DNA from: Oscillospiraceae bacterium
GTDB lineage: Bacteria; Bacillota; Clostridia; Oscillospirales; Oscillospiraceae
Assembly: GCA_021769865.1 (NCBI GenBank)
Contig: JAETSB010000004.1
Location: 62,001 to 126,000, forward strand
Length of the DNA stretch: 64,000 nt
Direction of reading: 5' to 3'
Of this stretch, positions 59,573 through 64,000 are shown piece after piece. Made by a program: the position numbers and the translations under genes. The notes under the pieces were generated by a model. That model made no database searches, was not told the origin of the DNA, and was given only the letters and a program-made list of their open reading frames with translations. Within the stretch, counting starts at the first letter, position 1. Every line of letters begins with the position of its first letter.

Positions 59573-59725
59573 TTACTTCTGCTCCGCAGTTGTGATATAC
59601 GTCCGAATGATTTTCTTGATTTCCTCTACCGTGTAAGACGTCTGCTCCGGTTTTGCCTCCAGAATACCGACCAGATCATAGGCCATCGCCTTCCTGGTGT
59701 CCTGCCGCTCAGCTTCAGTGCCCAT
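59573..59725 (-). CDS. 50-aa conserved-looking small protein
   Basis: Begins MGTEAERQDTRKAMAYDLVG and ends with YTVEEIKKIIRTYITTAEQK. It is predicted to be two short helices, without Cys or membrane segment. It has a textbook ribosome site (AAAGGAGGT, 7 bp from ATG) and a near-perfect promoter at 59780-59808. Codon-phase GC fits a real gene. No family recognised; the rest of 59471-59841 is otherwise unremarkable. Confidence 0.7.
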   Translation of the reverse strand: MGTEAERQDTRKAMAYDLVGILEAKPEQTSYTVEEIKKIIRTYITTAEQK

Positions 59726-59779
59726 GGTACCTACCTCCTTTCCAGATAGGGAAGCCCGTTTGCCTTTTGTACCACTTAA

Positions 59780-59808
59780 ATTATACCTACCCCCGCCCGG
59801 TCTGTCAA
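59780..59808 (-). promoter_or_regulatory. promoter of the 50-aa gene
   Basis: On the minus strand, TTGACA (59803-59808), 17-bp spacer, TATAAT (59780-59785). Confidence 0.8.
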
Positions 59809-59841
59809 GGGCGGCTTTGATACGAAACCTGGAGGTGCCCC

Positions 59842-60669
59842 ATGAAAATCGTCACGCTGCTGGAAAACACGTCCCGCCGCCCTGGTCTTGCCGCCGCCCG
59901 GGGGCTGTCCCTCTATGTGGAGACGGCGGAGCGCAGGGTCCTCTTCGACATGGGCCCCGACGCCTCCTTCCTGGAAAACGCCCGGGCCCTGGGGGTGGAC
60001 CTCTCCGCCGTGGATGTCGCCGTGTTGTCCCACGGCCACTCCGACCACGGCGGCGGCCTGGCGGCGTTTTGTGAGATCAATCAAACGGCGAAGATTTACC
60101 TCCGCCGGGAGGCCCTGGGGGCTTATTACGCCGTGCTGCCGGGGCAGGAGCCCGGCTACATCGGCCTGCCGCCGGAGGCGAAGAATCCGGCGGAGCGGTT
60201 TGTCTACACCGGGGACCGGGAAGTTCTGGGCGGGGGGCTGACGCTGTTCTCCGCCGTGGAGGACGACCGGTCTCTCCGGGCCGTGGCCCCCAAGCTCCAG
60301 GAGAAAACCGGGGCGGGCTTCCGCCCCGACGGCTTCGCCCACGAGCAGCACCTGATCGTCGAGGAGAACGGCAAGGCGGCTCTCCTGGCCGGGTGCGGGC
60401 ATTTGGGCATCGTGAACACCCTCCGGGCGGCGGAGCGGCTTTTGGGCCGCCGGCCCGACGTGATCTTCGGCGGCTTCCACCTCTTCGAGCTGAAGCCGGA
60501 CGCGCCGGAGTCCGGGGCGCTGATGGCCGCCACGGCGGCGGAGCTTCAAAAGGGGACCACGGTTTATTATACCGGCCACTGCACCGGGGACTGGGCCTAC
60601 GAGCGGCTGAGGGAGACCCTGGGGGATCGGCTGCGGCCCATGGACTGCGGCGCGTCGGCGGAGCTGTAA
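59842..60669 (+). CDS. MBL-fold metallohydrolase
   Basis: 275 aa. The zinc site LSHGHSDHGGG is near residue 64; further ligands are in AGCGHLGIVNT and YYTGHCTGDW. The layout matches the subgroup annotated as dihydropterin/RFA-P synthase-like metallohydrolases, but substrate assignment is not safe. GGAGGTGCCCC precedes the ATG. Single gene upstream of mutS (45-bp gap), possibly co-transcribed. Confidence 0.82.
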   Translation: MKIVTLLENTSRRPGLAAARGLSLYVETAERRVLFDMGPDASFLENARALGVDLSAVDVAVLSHGHSDHGGGLAAFCEINQTAKIYLRREALGAYYAVLPGQEPGYIGLPPEAKNPAERFVYTGDREVLGGGLTLFSAVEDDRSLRAVAPKLQEKTGAGFRPDGFAHEQHLIVEENGKAALLAGCGHLGIVNTLRAAERLLGRRPDVIFGGFHLFELKPDAPESGALMAATAAELQKGTTVYYTGHCTGDWAYERLRETLGDRLRPMDCGASAEL

Positions 60670-60714
60670 ACGCGGATGTTGGTTGATCATATATAGAGAG
60701 AAGCGAGGGATTCC

Positions 60715-63321
60715 ATGGCAGAGCTGACCCCCATGATGAAGCAGTACCTGGAGATCAAGGAGCAGAACCCGGACTCCATCTTGTTTTTCCGCCTGGGCGA
60801 TTTCTACGAGATGTTCGCCGAGGACGCGAAGCTGGCCTCCCGGGAGCTGGACCTGACCCTGACCAGCCGGGACAAGGGCAAGCACGCGAAGCCCGCCGAA
60901 GAGCAGGTACCCATGTGCGGCATCCCCTACCACGCCAGCGAGAGCTACATTGCCCGCCTCATCGCCAAGGGCTACAAGGTGGCCATCTGCGAGCAGATGG
61001 AGGACCCGGCCCTGGCCAAGGGGCTGGTGAAGCGGGACATCATCCGGGTGGTGACCCCGGGGACGGTCACCGACGCGGGCTGTCTGGACGAGAAGTCCAG
61101 CAACTTCCTCTGCGCCGTGTACGCCGACTCCCGGTCCGCCGGGATTGCCTTCTGCGACATCACCACCGGCCGGGCCCACCTGACGGCCTTTACTGGGAAG
61201 GACCGGATGGAGCACGTGGTCAACGAGCTGGGCCGCTTCTCCCCCGCCGAGGCGGTGCTGAACGACGGGGCCTGGTCCGAAACGGCCCTGGTGACGGCCC
61301 TCCGGGAGAAATTCCGCTGCCGGGTGGAGAACGCCGGGGAGCGGCGCTTCCTTCTGCCCGAGGCGGAGCGGAGCATCCGGAAGCAGTTCGGGGAGGACGC
61401 CTGGAACCGCCTCCCGGCGGCGGTGCCCGCCGCCGCCATGGCCCTGGGGGGCCTGCTGAGCTACTTATACGAGACCCAGAAGACGGACCTCTCCTACATC
61501 AACGACCTGGACTACTACGAGCAGGGCCGGTTCATGGAGCTGGACCTGGCGGCCCGGCGGAATCTGGAGCTGACCCAGACTTTGCGGGGCAAGGAGAAGA
61601 AGGGCAGCCTCCTCTGGGTGCTGGACCGGACCCAGACCCCCATGGGGGGGCGGTGCCTCCGGAACTGGCTGGAGCGGCCGCTTCTGAACGTGGCCGCCAT
61701 CACCCGCCGGAACGGGGCCGTGGCCGCCCTGGTGGACGGAACCATCGACCGGGAGGAGCTCATCGCCGCCCTCTCGGGCCTGGGGGACATGGAGCGGCTC
61801 ATCGGCCGCATCGTCTACGGCACCGCCGGGGGGCGGGATTTGTCCGCCCTCCGCGCCGCCATCCAAAAGCTGCCGGAGATTAAGGGGCGGCTGGCGGCTT
61901 TTTCGGACCGCCGCCTCTCGGAGCTCTCCGAGGAGCTGGACGCCCTGGAGGACCTGGGGAAGCGCATCGCCGGGACCATCTGCGACGAGCCCCCCTTCTC
62001 CGTCCGGGAGGGGGACCTGATCCGGGACGGGTTCCACCCGGAGGTGGACCGCCTGCGGCATATTTTGAAAAGCGGCAAGGGGGTCATCCCCGAGATGGAG
62101 GCCCGGGAGCGGGAGCGCACCGGCATCCGGACGCTGAAAATACGCTATAACAAGGTCTTCGGCTACTACATCGAGGTCTCCAACAGCTACAAGGGCGAAG
62201 TCCCGGAGACCTATGTCCGCAAGCAGACCCTGGCGGGGGCGGAGCGGTACGTCACCCAGGAGCTGAAGGAGCTGGAAAACTCCATCCTCACCGCCTCCGA
62301 CCGGGTGGTGGCCCTGGAGTACGAGCTGTTCACCCAGCTCCGCCAGGAGATTTCCGCCGCCTCCGGCCGGGTGCTGAAGACCGCCGCCGCCGTGGCCGAG
62401 GCGGACGCCCTGGCGTCCCTGGCCGCCGTGGCGGCCCGAAACGGCTACTGCCGCCCGGACGTGGACGAGTCCGGGGTGATTGAAATTAAAGAGGGCCGCC
62501 ACCCGGTGGTGGAGCGGGTCCTCAAGGACAGCCTCTTCGTCCCCAACGACACCTTTCTGGGGGAAAAGGAAAACCGGGTGGCCATCATCACGGGGCCCAA
62601 CATGGCGGGCAAGTCCACCTACATGCGCCAGGTGGCCCTGACGGTCCTCATGGCCCAGATGGGCAGCTTCGTCCCGGCGGCCCACGCCCGGATCGGCGTG
62701 GTGGACCGGATCTTCACCCGGGTGGGGGCCAGCGACGACCTCTCCGCCGGGCAGTCCACCTTTATGGTGGAGATGACGGAGGTGGCGGACATCCTCCGCA
62801 GCGCCACGAAACGGTCTCTTTTAATCCTGGACGAGATCGGCCGGGGCACCTCCACCTTCGACGGCATGAGCATCGCCCGGGCGGTGCTGGAGCACTGCGC
62901 GAACCCCAAGACCCTGGGGGCCAAGACGCTGTTTGCCACTCACTACCACGAGCTGACGGAGCTGGAGAACTCCCTCCCGGGAACCGTCAATTACAACATC
63001 GCCGTCAAGGCCCGGGGAGAGGAAATCATCTTCCTGAGGAAAATCCTCCCCGGCGGGGCGGACCGGAGCTACGGCATCGAGGTCGCCAAGCTGGCGGGCC
63101 TGCCGGACAAGGTGCTCCAGCGGGCCCGGCAGGTGTTGGAGGAGCTGGAGAAGGAGCACGGGGTCCAGTATGCCGCCCCCCGGCGGGAGGCGGAGCAGGT
63201 CTCCCTGGGCTCCCTCAGCGAGGGAGAGGTGCTGGACGCCCTCCGCCGCTGCCAGCCGGACACGCTGACGCCCATCGAGGCCATGAGCCTTCTGTATGAG
63301 CTGAAACAAAAATTGAAGTGA
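60715..63321 (+). CDS. mutS: DNA mismatch repair protein MutS
   Basis: 868 aa. The mismatch-recognition motif FYE (residues 30-32 in LGDFYEMF) is intact. Connector, core and clamp domains follow, then the ATPase: Walker A GPNMAGKST near residue 628, Walker B LILDEIGRGTSTFDG near 703, and the composite-site THYHELTELE. A C-terminal helix-turn-helix dimer region ends with LSLLYELKQKLK. GCGAGGGA precedes the ATG. No mutL in the window, although the next gene could continue the operon. Confidence 0.97.
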   Translation: MAELTPMMKQYLEIKEQNPDSILFFRLGDFYEMFAEDAKLASRELDLTLTSRDKGKHAKPAEEQVPMCGIPYHASESYIARLIAKGYKVAICEQMEDPALAKGLVKRDIIRVVTPGTVTDAGCLDEKSSNFLCAVYADSRSAGIAFCDITTGRAHLTAFTGKDRMEHVVNELGRFSPAEAVLNDGAWSETALVTALREKFRCRVENAGERRFLLPEAERSIRKQFGEDAWNRLPAAVPAAAMALGGLLSYLYETQKTDLSYINDLDYYEQGRFMELDLAARRNLELTQTLRGKEKKGSLLWVLDRTQTPMGGRCLRNWLERPLLNVAAITRRNGAVAALVDGTIDREELIAALSGLGDMERLIGRIVYGTAGGRDLSALRAAIQKLPEIKGRLAAFSDRRLSELSEELDALEDLGKRIAGTICDEPPFSVREGDLIRDGFHPEVDRLRHILKSGKGVIPEMEARERERTGIRTLKIRYNKVFGYYIEVSNSYKGEVPETYVRKQTLAGAERYVTQELKELENSILTASDRVVALEYELFTQLRQEISAASGRVLKTAAAVAEADALASLAAVAARNGYCRPDVDESGVIEIKEGRHPVVERVLKDSLFVPNDTFLGEKENRVAIITGPNMAGKSTYMRQVALTVLMAQMGSFVPAAHARIGVVDRIFTRVGASDDLSAGQSTFMVEMTEVADILRSATKRSLLILDEIGRGTSTFDGMSIARAVLEHCANPKTLGAKTLFATHYHELTELENSLPGTVNYNIAVKARGEEIIFLRKILPGGADRSYGIEVAKLAGLPDKVLQRARQVLEELEKEHGVQYAAPRREAEQVSLGSLSEGEVLDALRRCQPDTLTPIEAMSLLYELKQKLK

Positions 63322-63331
63322 AGGGGCGGCT

Positions 63332-64000
63332 ATGGCTAAGAAAAAACCCTCCGCCGGGCTGACGAACCTGGAGCGCTTCGGGGGGACCATCTTCTTCGTG
63401 TTTTACCTGCTCCTCCTCCCCCTGGCGGCGGGGCCCACCCGGCGCCTGGCGGAGGAGCTGCTGGACCGCCGGATTTCGGAGGAGCTGTACGGCGCGGTGT
63501 ATTACTACGCCCTGTTCGCCGTGACGGCCATCCTGTTTCACCACCTGCTGGGGACCTCCACCCGCCGCTTTCTGGACGATCCCGCCGGGGTTTTCAAAAC
63601 GGCGGGGGTGGGCGTCGTGGCCCATTACGGCCTCTGCGAGCTGGCGGCCCGGCTGGGCCGGGTGTTCGTGGACCGCGCCGGGAATCTGAACGACTCCGCC
63701 ATCTCCGCCCGGACCGGCAGCGCCCCCCACATGACGCTGCTGATTCTGGTGTTTCTGGCCCCCTTTGTGGAGGAGACCTTGTTCCGGGGGCTGGTCTTTG
63801 GAGGGTTGAAGGAGAAGAGCCGCCTGCTGGCCTATGCCGTCAGCTGCGCCCTCTTCGCCCTGGTTCACGTGTGGCAGTTCGCCGTGGCGAACCGGGACCC
63901 GGCCTATTTTCTGCTGATGGTCCAGTATCTGATTCCCGGCCTGGTGCTGGCCTGGGCCTATGACCACTCGGGGACCCTCTGGGCCTCCATCGGTCTCCAC
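63332..64000 (+). CDS. CPBP-family intramembrane metalloprotease (partial, cut by the right edge)
   Basis: 223 codons to the window edge, no stop. Several hydrophobic segments surround the CPBP/Abi motifs: motif 1 EETLFRGLVFG (EExxxR), motif 2 FALVHVWQF, and motif 3 ASIGLH at the very end, normally followed by N. The protein therefore lacks only its C-terminal tail here. It starts 10 bp after mutS with AAGGGG upstream. The family includes bacteriocin self-immunity and CAAX-type proteases; substrate unknown. Confidence 0.82.
   Translation, partial: MAKKKPSAGLTNLERFGGTIFFVFYLLLLPLAAGPTRRLAEELLDRRISEELYGAVYYYALFAVTAILFHHLLGTSTRRFLDDPAGVFKTAGVGVVAHYGLCELAARLGRVFVDRAGNLNDSAISARTGSAPHMTLLILVFLAPFVEETLFRGLVFGGLKEKSRLLAYAVSCALFALVHVWQFAVANRDPAYFLLMVQYLIPGLVLAWAYDHSGTLWASIGLH

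Overview
This window looks like chromosome from a high-GC Clostridia member of the Oscillospiraceae type (Flavonifractor/Oscillibacter-like gut anaerobe). The evidence is strong GC bias in third codon positions, AGGAGG-type ribosome sites, vegetative TTGACA/TATAAT promoters with extended -10 elements, a T-box in front of ileS, degenerate S-layer-homology proteins, RpoN with its activator, and many GC-rich hairpin terminators. No phage, IS transposase or CRISPR array was seen. The taxonomic call is inference.

Layout. 1-8.3 kb: a DegV-family gene (cut by the left edge), then a divergent type II topoisomerase pair (ParE-like, ParC-like) separated by a small divergent RHH/XRE regulator pair. ParC is followed by YitT, a LUD-domain protein and a lipoprotein. 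8.4-9.5 kb: tRNA-Gly, a convergently transcribed element that resembles a type I toxin-antitoxin locus, and a second XRE/RHH pair with face-to-face promoters. 9.5-12.7 kb: T-box and ileS. 12.7-13.5 kb: two inverted copies of a ~130-bp hairpin-rich repeat and an XRE gene. 14.2-22.6 kb: an eight-gene operon for the whole shikimate pathway plus the Phe and Tyr branches, preceded by a Tyr/Phe-rich leader peptide and an attenuator hairpin. 22.6-33.2 kb: Cys-rich small protein, MATE exporter, tRNA-Leu, pyridoxamine kinase, secreted 5-prime-nucleotidase with LysM, dihydropyrimidinase-like enzyme, a lipoprotein/DUF4330 pair, and a fused glycosyltransferase-CsaB. 33.2-40 kb: FMN alpha-hydroxyacid oxidase family, putative metalloprotease, DUF4349 lipoprotein, metal-dependent hydrolase, HAD phosphatase, DUF421 protein and CLC-type transporter. 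40.2-43.6 kb: serC, serA and L-serine dehydratase. 43.7-47.4 kb: a probable structured ncRNA and two related SLH proteins. 47.5-52.9 kb: CBS-containing family II pyrophosphatase, a second repeat-bounded cassette holding a DUF6809-like/XRE pair, a sigma-54 activator and rpoN. 53-54.9 kb: rpsB and tsf. 54.9-57.3 kb: a third SLH protein with InlB-type repeats, preceded by a ~330-nt transcribed leader or ncRNA with its own promoter and terminator. 57.4-64 kb: miaB, another DUF6809-like/XRE pair, an unlisted 50-aa gene, an MBL-fold protein, mutS and a CPBP protease cut by the right edge.

Functional links. The CsaB-type pyruvyl transferase would modify the cell-wall polymer that SLH domains bind, and three SLH proteins are encoded here. 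The aro operon, ileS T-box and ser cluster make this an amino-acid metabolism neighbourhood under transcription-attenuation control. Small low-GC XRE/RHH gene pairs recur at five places between housekeeping genes and are the most transfer-like component. The most novel-looking items are the type I toxin-like element (8.68-8.99 kb), the aromatic leader peptide, the paired inverted repeats bounding small cassettes, and two strongly transcribed noncoding regions (43.7 kb and 57.0 kb).
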